Origin: Planctomycetaceae bacterium
Lineage (GTDB): Bacteria; Planctomycetota; Planctomycetia; Pirellulales; Pirellulaceae
NCBI GenBank assembly: GCA_005798335.1
Contig: SYJV01000121.1
Location: 1-42,630, forward strand
Direction of reading: 5' to 3'
DNA length: 42,630 bases
Numbering within the stretch: the stretch's first letter is position 1; each line of letters starts with the position of its first letter. The notes beneath the pieces were generated by a model. That model was not told the DNA's origin. It saw only the letters and a program-made list of their open reading frames with translations, and ran no database searches. Below, piece after piece: positions 18,101-26,785 of this stretch. Both the position numbers and the translations under genes were made by a program.

Positions 18101-18518
18101 CAACTTGGCAGAACTCGCAGATCATGCATGGTACATTTGGCCGATCGTTTGGATACAATCCACGCATCTATCGCTTGCCCACTGGGTCGGTTTCATCACA
18201 CTGATCGGCATTGTCAGCCGCAACGGCATCATGATGATCTCTCACTACCATCACTTGATGGAACAGGAAGGGACGCCCTTCGGCAAAGAGATGATCATTC
18301 GTGGCAGCCTCGAACGACTAGCTCCCGTGATGATGACCGCCATGACGAGCTTTATCGGCTTGGTCCCATTGCTCTTCGGCTACGGCGAGCCTGGAAAAGA
18401 GATTCTCTATCCACTATCCGTCGTCCTCTTCGGTGGTATGCTTGCATCAACGCTTTTGGACCAGGTTGTAACCCCAGCCTTGTTCTATCTTGCTTATAAC
18501 GAAAAGACGTCGCAATAA
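15105..18518 (+). CDS. heavy-metal efflux RND pump (CzcA/CusA family)
   Basis: A 1137-residue inner-membrane proton-driven exporter for divalent or monovalent metal ions. The N terminus ([48 protein letters not shown]) is diagnostic of the HME-RND branch. Membrane segments occur around residues 10-30, 390-550, 600 and 950-1130; the TM4 relay region reads [17 protein letters not shown], with the acidic residues used for proton transfer. Near the C terminus, [20 protein letters not shown] matches the family. The start is TTG with GAGGT six bases upstream, four bases after the adaptor stop, so the two are translationally coupled. The metal cannot be fixed from sequence; a Cu/Ag versus Zn/Co/Cd choice remains open. 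Confidence 0.93.
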   Translation: [1137 protein letters not shown]

Positions 18519-18545
18519 GTTTGGCGCGTCGCGATAAGTTTGGCG
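18508..18545 (+). repeat. 19-bp tandem duplication at the pump gene stop codon
   Basis: CGTCGCAATAAGTTTGGCG (18508-18526) is followed directly by CGTCGCGATAAGTTTGGCG (18527-18545), one mismatch apart. The first copy carries the TAA stop of the RND pump gene. Confidence 0.85.
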
Positions 18546-18690
18546 TAGTGTGTCCTGCGATCATGACTTCAAATGGCACATTGTCCATTGCATCATTGCT
18601 GGCCGATCCCAGAATCCACTCGCTGCTAGATTTCTAAATGGAACGCTACGTGGATGAGTGCGGCTCTGTGCTCATTTGAAAAATGTGGAA

Positions 18691-21600
18691 TCACGAAGCT
18701 CGGGAGGACTCCATTTCCGCTAACAGTCGGTCGATTTCCTCTTCTGGCAAGTCGTCGATGCGCTCCAATAGTTCAGCCGACTCGGCGACAACAGTTGGTT
18801 CGGCGGGTTTGATTTCATCGAGTACCGGTTCGACGCTGGAAGCGCTTCGATCGATGTGTTTAAGAACTACGGCGGAAAGCTGATTCAACGAGGGGCCATT
18901 GAGAATCTCGTTCATTGGCAAAGCAATCCCGGCCTCTTTTTCGACGCGGTTTTTCAATTCCAAGGCCATTAACGAATCCAAGCCCATTTGCGTAAGTGGC
19001 GTATCGCGTTCAACCTGGCTTTCCGAAATACCAAACACCCCGGCGATCTGGGATGCAATGAAGCTTTGCATCAACCCAGAACGCTGATCTGCGGGTGCCG
19101 CCCGCAGCCGAACGGCCAACGAACCGCCGTTTTCGTTACTTCGAGACGAATGCATAATTCCAGTGAACGTAGACGATTCATTGATCACCGGAGCGATGGA
19201 AGGCAGCTTGGTCCAATCGATGCGCGCGGCGCTAATCTGAGCACAGTCGAGGAATCTGGCTCGACGAAAACTCTCGGTTGCCTCTTGCATGTTGAACGAG
19301 TCTAATCCGATCTTGTCGAGGTAATCCGCTGTCTTCTGATTGCGCTCGACAAAACCTGCGCCACGCAGTGCTCCCCAATCAATCGTAAGCGCAGGCAGGC
19401 CCAATGATCGTCGATGATGTGACAGTCCGTCCAGAAAATAATTTCCTGCGTTGTAATTGGCTTGCTTGGGAGCCCCAAACACCGAGGAGTAGGATGAAAA
19501 ACAGACGAAATCTTCCAGTGGCATCCTGCGCGTTGCTAGGTGCAGATTCCAACCACCTAGAATTTTGACGTCCAATGCCGACCTAAATCGCTCCGGTGTC
19601 AGCTCGGAAATAAAATCGTCGTCCAGTACCATGGCTCCATGCACGACTCCTACCAGCGGCGGCATCGACTGCGAGATTGTTTGAACAATCTGATCTACTT
19701 CATCCGCCACGGTGACATCTCCGCGCGCGTCGACGATGTTGATCCCTGCGGCTCGCAGTTGTTCGATTTCTTGACGCTCCGTGTCGCGCGGACCACTGCG
19801 GCTCATCAAGACCAAATGCCGTGCACCATGCTCCGCCATCTGTTTCGCCAATTCCCATCCAAATCCTCCAGCGCCGCCGGTAATAAGGTAGGTTCCGTTT
19901 GACCGAAATTCGCTGTGCGGATCGGAGTTAGGTCCGATCATCAAATTTGGATCGTCGAAGATGAGCACATTCTTGCCGATGTGCTTGCCCTGCGCCATGC
20001 GGCGGAAGGCTTCAACACATTGGCTGATTGGGAAACTGGTATATGGCAGCGGACGATAATGGCCCATTCGAATTTGCTCGGCAATTTCGGCAAACAGCTT
20101 ACCGGCATGCGTTTGCCGGCAAGCCAGATGTTGACCGAGGTCGATCACGAAATAGGAGATGTTGTCCTTGAACTGTCGCAGGCCAATTTTGGAATTGTTG
20201 TAGATGTCCATCTTGCCGATTTCGAGAAAGCGCCCATAGGGCGCCAGCAACTCGAAGCTCTTGGGAATGAAATCGCCAGCGAGCGAGTTTAATACCGCAT
20301 CCACTCCATAACCCTTGGTGACGTCTTTGATTTGATCAGCAAACTCAAGGGTCCTGGAGTTGAATACATGCTCTACGCCCTGCTCTCGCAGAAGCTGCCG
20401 TTTCTCGTCGCTGCCCGCCGTCGCAAAAATTTTCAACCCTAGTTGCTGGGCAATCTGAATCGCAGCTTGGCCAACGCCGCCGGTACCTCCGTGTATCAGG
20501 ATGCTCTCGCCTGCAACCATTCTCGCCAGATGATGAATCGCGTAATGTGCGGTGAGGAAAACAGTCGGCAACGTCGCCGCCTGTTCAAATGTCATCGAAT
20601 CGGGCAGACGGAAAACCAATCGAGCATCGACGACTGCATAAGACTGGAAAGCGTACGGAGCCATACCCGCCACGCGATCGCCTATCTTCGCTTGGGTTAC
20701 GTTGGAACCCACGGCGACCACCGTGCCTGCAAAGTCGTCTCCGTACCAACGCACATCGATTGGATTGCCTGGATAGGTCCCCAGAGCTTTCATTACGTCG
20801 CGGAAGTTGATTCCTCCAGCGTGAACTTGAACCTCAATTTCATCAGGCCCAAGTTGTCGCCGAGCAGTCTCTCTCCACTGTAAATTGGTGAGAATTCCCT
20901 CGCCTCGGCTCTCTAATCGGAAAGCGGGATACGAACTGATGGATTTGCGAACAGGAGTCCGGCGCCCAGGGAGTTCGTCAAGTCGTACATACCCAAGTTG
21001 ATTAGTAAATCTTTGGCCACCGCGATAGGCAACTTCCAGATCTTGGTGATCTGTCGTCAGCTCAGAAAGCAATGCGTCGGCATTGTCACTTGTCCGGCCT
21101 GTCCCTACATCGATTAAGTAGGCTCGACGCGGATAAAATTCGTTGTTAGCGACCCTGAGGAAACCTACCAGTGGCGAAGCGGCCACTCCACTGCATTGAT
21201 CTTCGGCGGAAATGGCAAATACGCTATCCACCAGCACCCATACGTTTGATGGTCGTTGCTCACACTTGACCAGCGCCAGGACGCTCAGCACTCCCTGCGC
21301 CTGCGAGCGGCTCAACTGATCGGTGGTCAATTCTTCCGCGCCAGGCGTGTCCAAGCTCCAGGCATGAATCGCTCCCGACACGGATTGCACTTGACTGTGG
21401 ATTGCTGCGAATAAATCGACATAATGCTGGGGGTCTGCAGGATTGATAATAAATTGATTTCGCGAACTCGCGACGAAAGATGAACCGGGAAATACGCGAA
21501 TGATATTTGAACCCCGTGCTTGTAACTGATTACAAAGCCGCTCGGCCAATCCGCTCTGATCGACGAAGACGACGTACGTCGAGCTATCTTGTCGGGGCGA

Positions 21601-24600
21601 TTCCACCATGTTTTCGACCAGCGGTCCGCGCGCCAAGAAAGTGACTTGCGTAGCTTCAGATACGGTGATCGACGGGGACAGTGATACAGCCTGTGAGAAT
21701 CCGCAATCGGTCAATAACTTCAACCACTGCGTGCGATCTAGCAGCGGAGATTTTTCCCGCAACTCAGCATCTGAGAATTTCCACCAGCCATCAAGTAAGC
21801 CAAACACCAAGTTCTCGACATAGGTCATGCGCGCCATCGTTTCGACAAACAGGAGCATTCCATCGCTGGCCATGCAACGTCGCAAGTTGGTCAACGATTT
21901 CGCCACATCACTGGTTGCGTGCAGGACATTCGTAGCGACGATCAAATCGAAGGCATGGGCCGCAATGCCTTGGGGCTGAACGTCCTTTTCGATGTCCAGC
22001 ACGTGATAATCTACGAAGGGAAATTCGCTAAGCACCGACTTTGCGGATGATAGGAAACCCGCACCCACATCGGTAAATGTGTATTCTGTCCTTTCGGCGG
22101 GAAACGCCGACAGAATTGTTCGCGTAAGTGAGGCCGTGCCGCCACCGACTTCCAATACTCGGATGGCCCGTGACTGCGGCAAACTGCCGATCGCGGATTG
22201 CAGCAGTTTGCGAATCTGCTCGTGAATTCGCACAAGATCGTTGGCGCGCGTGTAGAAGTTGCTCATCAATTCCGAGGAACCGCCTGGGAACAGCAGTTGG
22301 ACCGGATCGACATCGCCACAGAGCACCGACGCCAAATTAGATGCTGCGCGACGAATGAGTTGTAGCTCAGCGTCGTAGCCGTATTGTTCACCAAGATCAT
22401 CGAGGCTGGATAATATGTTACTTTTGGTCGGCGCGGCAATGACTTCCCATTTCGTATCGTCGACTTGCCGCAACCAACCTGCATGTACCAGTTGCCTGAG
22501 CTGGGAATCAAGCAGCCGTTCAAACTTGGGGACAATGTGTAACTCGGCAAGCAACTCACGGGTCGAAAAGTGGTTTCCGAGGCTGGGCTTCCAACCGAGA
22601 TCCAGATAGGCGTTTGCCAAAATGTGAGGCACAACTGCATTGATCTGGGGAACAAACCCTTGATAGTATTCGAGACCTCCTGTGTCGTCGTTCAACGTCG
22701 CCACGGACTGCTGAAGTTCGGCCACTAACGATGGATTATCGGGAAAGTTACAGGTCCCCGTAGTCTGAGTTCCCTTGAGTCGCTTTGGGTTCCACGACGT
22801 TTGATAAAAACATTCTTCCAGGGACGTCGACGATTGAGTTTGGGGTGCCCATTCCGAACGAAATCCTCGAATGTCAGCAATTGGACTGCCGGTCTCGGTC
22901 AACAAACGCAGATCGATTTCGACCATGTTCGGTTCGTTCACGATCATATGCCCAGCGGCGATCAATCGGGTGCCGGGCTGGATATTGCGAGTTCCGTTGG
23001 GCTCCCACAATTGCACCCGGCGAATGCTCTTGGGCAAGAAAAAATTCTCGGACGCAATGGGGCTGGCAGTGCGTGTCAAGGCGGACAATTGAAAACATGC
23101 ATCGAGTATCGAAGGATGCAGGTGGAACTCTCCGGCGCTGTTGTAGATCGCTGCGGTGGCTTGAATCCAACCGATTACTTCGCCGTTTTTCTTGCGAGCG
23201 GATTCCAGCAATTGAAAATTCGGTCCAAACTGAAATCCAGCTCGACGGAACTCCTCGCTGATTTCCTCCCGCGATAGCTCTTCCGGTAGACGCGAAACGA
23301 CGCCATCAAGATCCAGTTTTTCAGATCTCTCAGTCGTCATTGGCAGTAGTTGGCCGGTCGCGTGCAATTCCCAGTCGAGTTTGCTTCTGGTGCGGCCGTA
23401 AATAGAAAAAGTCTTGCTCTCATGCGACCAAGTTGTTTGCAACAAGGGCGGATCCTTGGATGCAACAAAGAGAGCTTTGTGAAACGCCAAGTTTTCGACG
23501 ACCAATTTTTCGTTGGGGAACAATGTTCGCGCGACAGCTAGCCCAATCTCGGCGTAGCCTGCGCCGGGGAATACCACGAGGTCCCACAACTGATGATCGG
23601 CCAAGAATGGATGTCGATGCAAGTCCAGCTCGATGGTCCACGTTGGTAACGCTTCTGCCGAGCGAATCCCCAACAACGGATGGTCTGGCGCCGCCAGTCG
23701 CGCGCGGCGGGACTGTTCGGTTTCTAACCAAAACGATTCGTGATTCCAGGCGTATTTGGGAAGTCGTTCCGGTGCATTTGAGCTTCGGTTGACGGCTGGC
23801 CAGTCGATGGTGAAACCATCCAAATGTAAGTAAGCCAGGTTACTCAGAACTTCGTCCGACTCATCACTCTCGCGGCGTAATGAGTGCAGAACCAATCCAT
23901 TGCGTTGGGTCGCCGAATTGCATTCGCGCAGCGACGTCGCCAGCGCCGGATGGGGGCCAATCTCAAGAAAGTTACAGGCCTGATTCTTCAACATCTCGAT
24001 AATAGTCGGCCCAAACATGACCGGCTCGCGCACATTGCGCCACCAGTATTCTCCGTTCAATTCCGGTCCATCAAGCGCACCCGAGGTAACCGTCGAGTAA
24101 AAAGGAACGGCAGCGATTCGAGGTTGAATATTCTTGAGAACATCGATCAACTCTTCGCGAATGGGTTCCATTTGATGCGTGTGAAACGCATAATCGATCG
24201 GTAGCCAGCGAAGAAAGCGATTCTCGGCTTGGAATCGTTCGGCAATTTTTTCCAAGGGGCATCTATCGCCCGACAATGTTACCAAGTTGGGATTGTTGAT
24301 GACGGCGACCTGAACAAAATCGCGGTCGAGCCCAATCGCGGCCTCGGCTTCGGAGGCTGAGATGCCCACTACCAGCATGCGACCTTTGCCGCCGGTCGTA
24401 TGCTGTAACCGACTGCGGTGATAAATGATCTCAACCGCATCTTCCAACGAGTAAATGCCAGCACAGAACGCGGCCGCTACTTCACCCACGCTGTGTCCGA
24501 TCACTTGGTTGGGTCGAATGCCCCAGCTTGCCCACAGCTCAGTCAACGCAACTTGCAACGCGAATATCGCCGGTTGCGCAATGTCGGTACGATCAATTTC

Positions 24601-26400
24601 GGAGTGCTCGCAATCCGAACAAATCTTGTCGAGCAAAGACCAACCGCTCAGTGGGCTAAGCAAACGATCGATTGATTCTAGCCGATCGCGGAAAATCGGC
24701 TCACGTTCCAGCAGTTGTTGGCCCATTGCCCACCACTGCGCGCCCTGCCCCGTGTAAACGAAAGTCAAATTCTTGATCGACTTGCTGGGGCGCCCCGCAA
24801 CAACCCCTTTCACTTGATCGGCTCCTGCCAACCAAGCCGCGATTCGTCGCTGAAGTTGCGTGCGATCTTTGCCGAATACTACCAACCGCCGTTCATGATG
24901 CTCTTTGCGATTGCCCGCCGAAGTACAGAACTCAGCGAGTCTTACCGATGGATCACTCAAACGTTGAAGAAAAGACTCGGCGCAACTGCGCAAGGCGGTA
25001 TCATCCTTGGCGGAAATGGGCAGTACAAAATTGTGCTCGTCAGAATCGCCGTTCTCATCCGACACGCAAGCCGGAGCACAGGGAGTGGACTCTAGGACCA
25101 CATGCGCGTTTGTGCCGCCGAATCCAAAGGAGTTGACACCTACGACTGGCCCTTCGCCTACAGGCTGCGGCAGAGGTTGGGTACTTGCGGCGACTCGTAA
25201 CGACAGCGTATCGAAGGGGATATTCGGATTCGGTTGCTCGTAGTTCAAACTCTTGGGGACTGTTTTATGATGGAGCACCAACGCCGCTTTGATCAACCCT
25301 GCGATGCCCGACCCGGACTCCAGATGCCCGATATTGGTTTTGACGGACCCGATCAGAATGCGATCCTCGGCCTTGCGTCCCGCTCCAAGTACACGACCCA
25401 AGGCAGTCAGTTCAATAGGATCTCCGACCGGTGTGCCGGTACCGTGCGCTTCGATGTAAGCGATTCTACGGATATCGATGTTGGCCATCTGATAGGCTTT
25501 CCGCAGCATCGCCGATTGGCCTTCGACTCCGGGAACCGTCATCGATGAAGTATGGCCATCCTGATTCGCCGCAGCTGCTCGAATAACCGCGTAGATTTGA
25601 TCGCGGTCGGCGAGCGCCTGAGGCAAGGGTTTGAGGTAGATCACGCCGACGCCTTCGCCACGAACGTAACCATTGGCGCGGGCATCGAAGGCGTAACACT
25701 GGCCGCTCCGCGAAAGCATCGATGCTCGACTAAAGCCGACCGATGCATGGGGCGTAATCAGTGCGTTCACTCCGCCGACCAAGCTAGCCGAACATCGACC
25801 GGACCACATGCTTTCGCAGGCGAGCCACACGGCAACCAACGACGACGAGCATGCCGTATCGACAGATAAACTTGGGCCCTTCAGATCTAACATGTATGAA
25901 ATGCGGTTGGACGCGATACTAGCTGTATTGCCACTGTTGGTATACGCATCAACTATTTCATGATAGGGGACTTGGAGACAACCATAATCATTAGCCGAAA
26001 TGCCAACGAAGACTCCGACATCTTGGCCGCGCAATTTGCTCGGTGGCGTGCCGCCGTCCTCGAGAGCTTCCCAAGCAACCTCCAGCAACAATCGTTGCTG
26101 CGGGTCCATGCGCATCGCTTCGCGTGGCGAGACGCCCCAAAATCGAGCATCAAATTTATCCAAGTCCTGAATAAATCCGCCCCACTTCGTAATGATCGAA
26201 TCAAGGCACTCGGGGTCCGGATGAAAAAAACGTTGGTTGCTCCATCGATCCTCCGGAACCTCACGTACCCCAGATCGACCGGAGCACAGCAACTGCCAAA
26301 ACGACTCAGGATCGACAACATTACCCGGCAGACGGCAACCAATTCCAACGATAGCAATTGGAAACGGCGTCGCCACGGGTACGCTCAATTCGCTTTTCAA
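18691..26400 (-). CDS. highly reducing iterative-type type I polyketide synthase
   Basis: A 2569-residue single-module megasynthase. Domains in order: KS ~13-440 (Cys184 in DTACSSS, His319 in EAHGTGT, Lys354/His359 in KTNIGH); AT ~545-850 (Ser637 in GHSVGE, YAFH 737-740); DH ~905-1190 (His936, Asp1100); C-methyltransferase ~1260-1580 (SAM loop LEVGGGTASLT 1416-1426); noncatalytic KR-like spacer ~1600-1800; ER ~1820-2150 (HGGTGGVGQAA 1970-1980); KR ~2165-2400 (GGAGGFG 2175-2181, Tyr2316, Asn2320); ACP ~2440-2515 (Ser2476 in GLDSL). This order matches fungal-style reducing iterative synthases. There is no thioesterase or reductase end. The start is a TTG without a good ribosome site; no ATG lies upstream in frame before the KS. 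The product is unknown, probably a reduced, methyl-branched chain. Confidence 0.93.
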   Translation of the reverse strand: MKSELSVPVATPFPIAIVGIGCRLPGNVVDPESFWQLLCSGRSGVREVPEDRWSNQRFFHPDPECLDSIITKWGGFIQDLDKFDARFWGVSPREAMRMDPQQRLLLEVAWEALEDGGTPPSKLRGQDVGVFVGISANDYGCLQVPYHEIVDAYTNSGNTASIASNRISYMLDLKGPSLSVDTACSSSLVAVWLACESMWSGRCSASLVGGVNALITPHASVGFSRASMLSRSGQCYAFDARANGYVRGEGVGVIYLKPLPQALADRDQIYAVIRAAAANQDGHTSSMTVPGVEGQSAMLRKAYQMANIDIRRIAYIEAHGTGTPVGDPIELTALGRVLGAGRKAEDRILIGSVKTNIGHLESGSGIAGLIKAALVLHHKTVPKSLNYEQPNPNIPFDTLSLRVAASTQPLPQPVGEGPVVGVNSFGFGGTNAHVVLESTPCAPACVSDENGDSDEHNFVLPISAKDDTALRSCAESFLQRLSDPSVRLAEFCTSAGNRKEHHERRLVVFGKDRTQLQRRIAAWLAGADQVKGVVAGRPSKSIKNLTFVYTGQGAQWWAMGQQLLEREPIFRDRLESIDRLLSPLSGWSLLDKICSDCEHSEIDRTDIAQPAIFALQVALTELWASWGIRPNQVIGHSVGEVAAAFCAGIYSLEDAVEIIYHRSRLQHTTGGKGRMLVVGISASEAEAAIGLDRDFVQVAVINNPNLVTLSGDRCPLEKIAERFQAENRFLRWLPIDYAFHTHQMEPIREELIDVLKNIQPRIAAVPFYSTVTSGALDGPELNGEYWWRNVREPVMFGPTIIEMLKNQACNFLEIGPHPALATSLRECNSATQRNGLVLHSLRRESDESDEVLSNLAYLHLDGFTIDWPAVNRSSNAPERLPKYAWNHESFWLETEQSRRARLAAPDHPLLGIRSAEALPTWTIELDLHRHPFLADHQLWDLVVFPGAGYAEIGLAVARTLFPNEKLVVENLAFHKALFVASKDPPLLQTTWSHESKTFSIYGRTRSKLDWELHATGQLLPMTTERSEKLDLDGVVSRLPEELSREEISEEFRRAGFQFGPNFQLLESARKKNGEVIGWIQATAAIYNSAGEFHLHPSILDACFQLSALTRTASPIASENFFLPKSIRRVQLWEPNGTRNIQPGTRLIAAGHMIVNEPNMVEIDLRLLTETGSPIADIRGFRSEWAPQTQSSTSLEECFYQTSWNPKRLKGTQTTGTCNFPDNPSLVAELQQSVATLNDDTGGLEYYQGFVPQINAVVPHILANAYLDLGWKPSLGNHFSTRELLAELHIVPKFERLLDSQLRQLVHAGWLRQVDDTKWEVIAAPTKSNILSSLDDLGEQYGYDAELQLIRRAASNLASVLCGDVDPVQLLFPGGSSELMSNFYTRANDLVRIHEQIRKLLQSAIGSLPQSRAIRVLEVGGGTASLTRTILSAFPAERTEYTFTDVGAGFLSSAKSVLSEFPFVDYHVLDIEKDVQPQGIAAHAFDLIVATNVLHATSDVAKSLTNLRRCMASDGMLLFVETMARMTYVENLVFGLLDGWWKFSDAELREKSPLLDRTQWLKLLTDCGFSQAVSLSPSITVSEATQVTFLARGPLVENMVESPRQDSSTYVVFVDQSGLAERLCNQLQARGSNIIRVFPGSSFVASSRNQFIINPADPQHYVDLFAAIHSQVQSVSGAIHAWSLDTPGAEELTTDQLSRSQAQGVLSVLALVKCEQRPSNVWVLVDSVFAISAEDQCSGVAASPLVGFLRVANNEFYPRRAYLIDVGTGRTSDNADALLSELTTDHQDLEVAYRGGQRFTNQLGYVRLDELPGRRTPVRKSISSYPAFRLESRGEGILTNLQWRETARRQLGPDEIEVQVHAGGINFRDVMKALGTYPGNPIDVRWYGDDFAGTVVAVGSNVTQAKIGDRVAGMAPYAFQSYAVVDARLVFRLPDSMTFEQAATLPTVFLTAHYAIHHLARMVAGESILIHGGTGGVGQAAIQIAQQLGLKIFATAGSDEKRQLLREQGVEHVFNSRTLEFADQIKDVTKGYGVDAVLNSLAGDFIPKSFELLAPYGRFLEIGKMDIYNNSKIGLRQFKDNISYFVIDLGQHLACRQTHAGKLFAEIAEQIRMGHYRPLPYTSFPISQCVEAFRRMAQGKHIGKNVLIFDDPNLMIGPNSDPHSEFRSNGTYLITGGAGGFGWELAKQMAEHGARHLVLMSRSGPRDTERQEIEQLRAAGINIVDARGDVTVADEVDQIVQTISQSMPPLVGVVHGAMVLDDDFISELTPERFRSALDVKILGGWNLHLATRRMPLEDFVCFSSYSSVFGAPKQANYNAGNYFLDGLSHHRRSLGLPALTIDWGALRGAGFVERNQKTADYLDKIGLDSFNMQEATESFRRARFLDCAQISAARIDWTKLPSIAPVINESSTFTGIMHSSRSNENGGSLAVRLRAAPADQRSGLMQSFIASQIAGVFGISESQVERDTPLTQMGLDSLMALELKNRVEKEAGIALPMNEILNGPSLNQLSAVVLKHIDRSASSVEPVLDEIKPAEPTVVAESAELLERIDDLPEEEIDRLLAEMESSRAS

Positions 26401-26785
26401 GGTTGAATTATCCAGTTTGGAAATAGTTTGGAGCCAATTGACCGCTATTACTGACGTGTTGAACGGCGAATTTCCAACAAATTATTCCGTTCATAGTAGT
26501 TACCATAATGCCGTGCTCAACTTCGAATTACGGGTATTTGCGTAGCTTGGTATACTTAGGCATTTTATGGCGATTGTTAAGCTTGTGTGCGTCTAGGAAA
26601 CTTAGCTGAAAAGCAGTGTGCGCACATGCCGATGCGCAAAGTAGTTCCGGAGATGGAGATGAAGGGCCTGAACCTCTGCCATGCAGATCCTTGCGATCGA
26701 GTGGTTGGGGACTAGCCTTGCGGAACGGCCATTTTGTGTGCGTTTGCTCCGCATACTCACCCTAAACCAGTACTGGCGAAGCAGG
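26401..26785. other. 385-bp intergenic region between divergent PKS and SppA-like genes
   Basis: This gap should carry the promoters of both divergent genes. It is AT-richer than the flanking coding sequence near 26400-26580. I see no palindrome, repeat or RNA motif in it that I can support. A plus-strand frame from 26681 continues into the SppA-like gene, but its first 35 codons lack homology. Confidence 0.5.
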
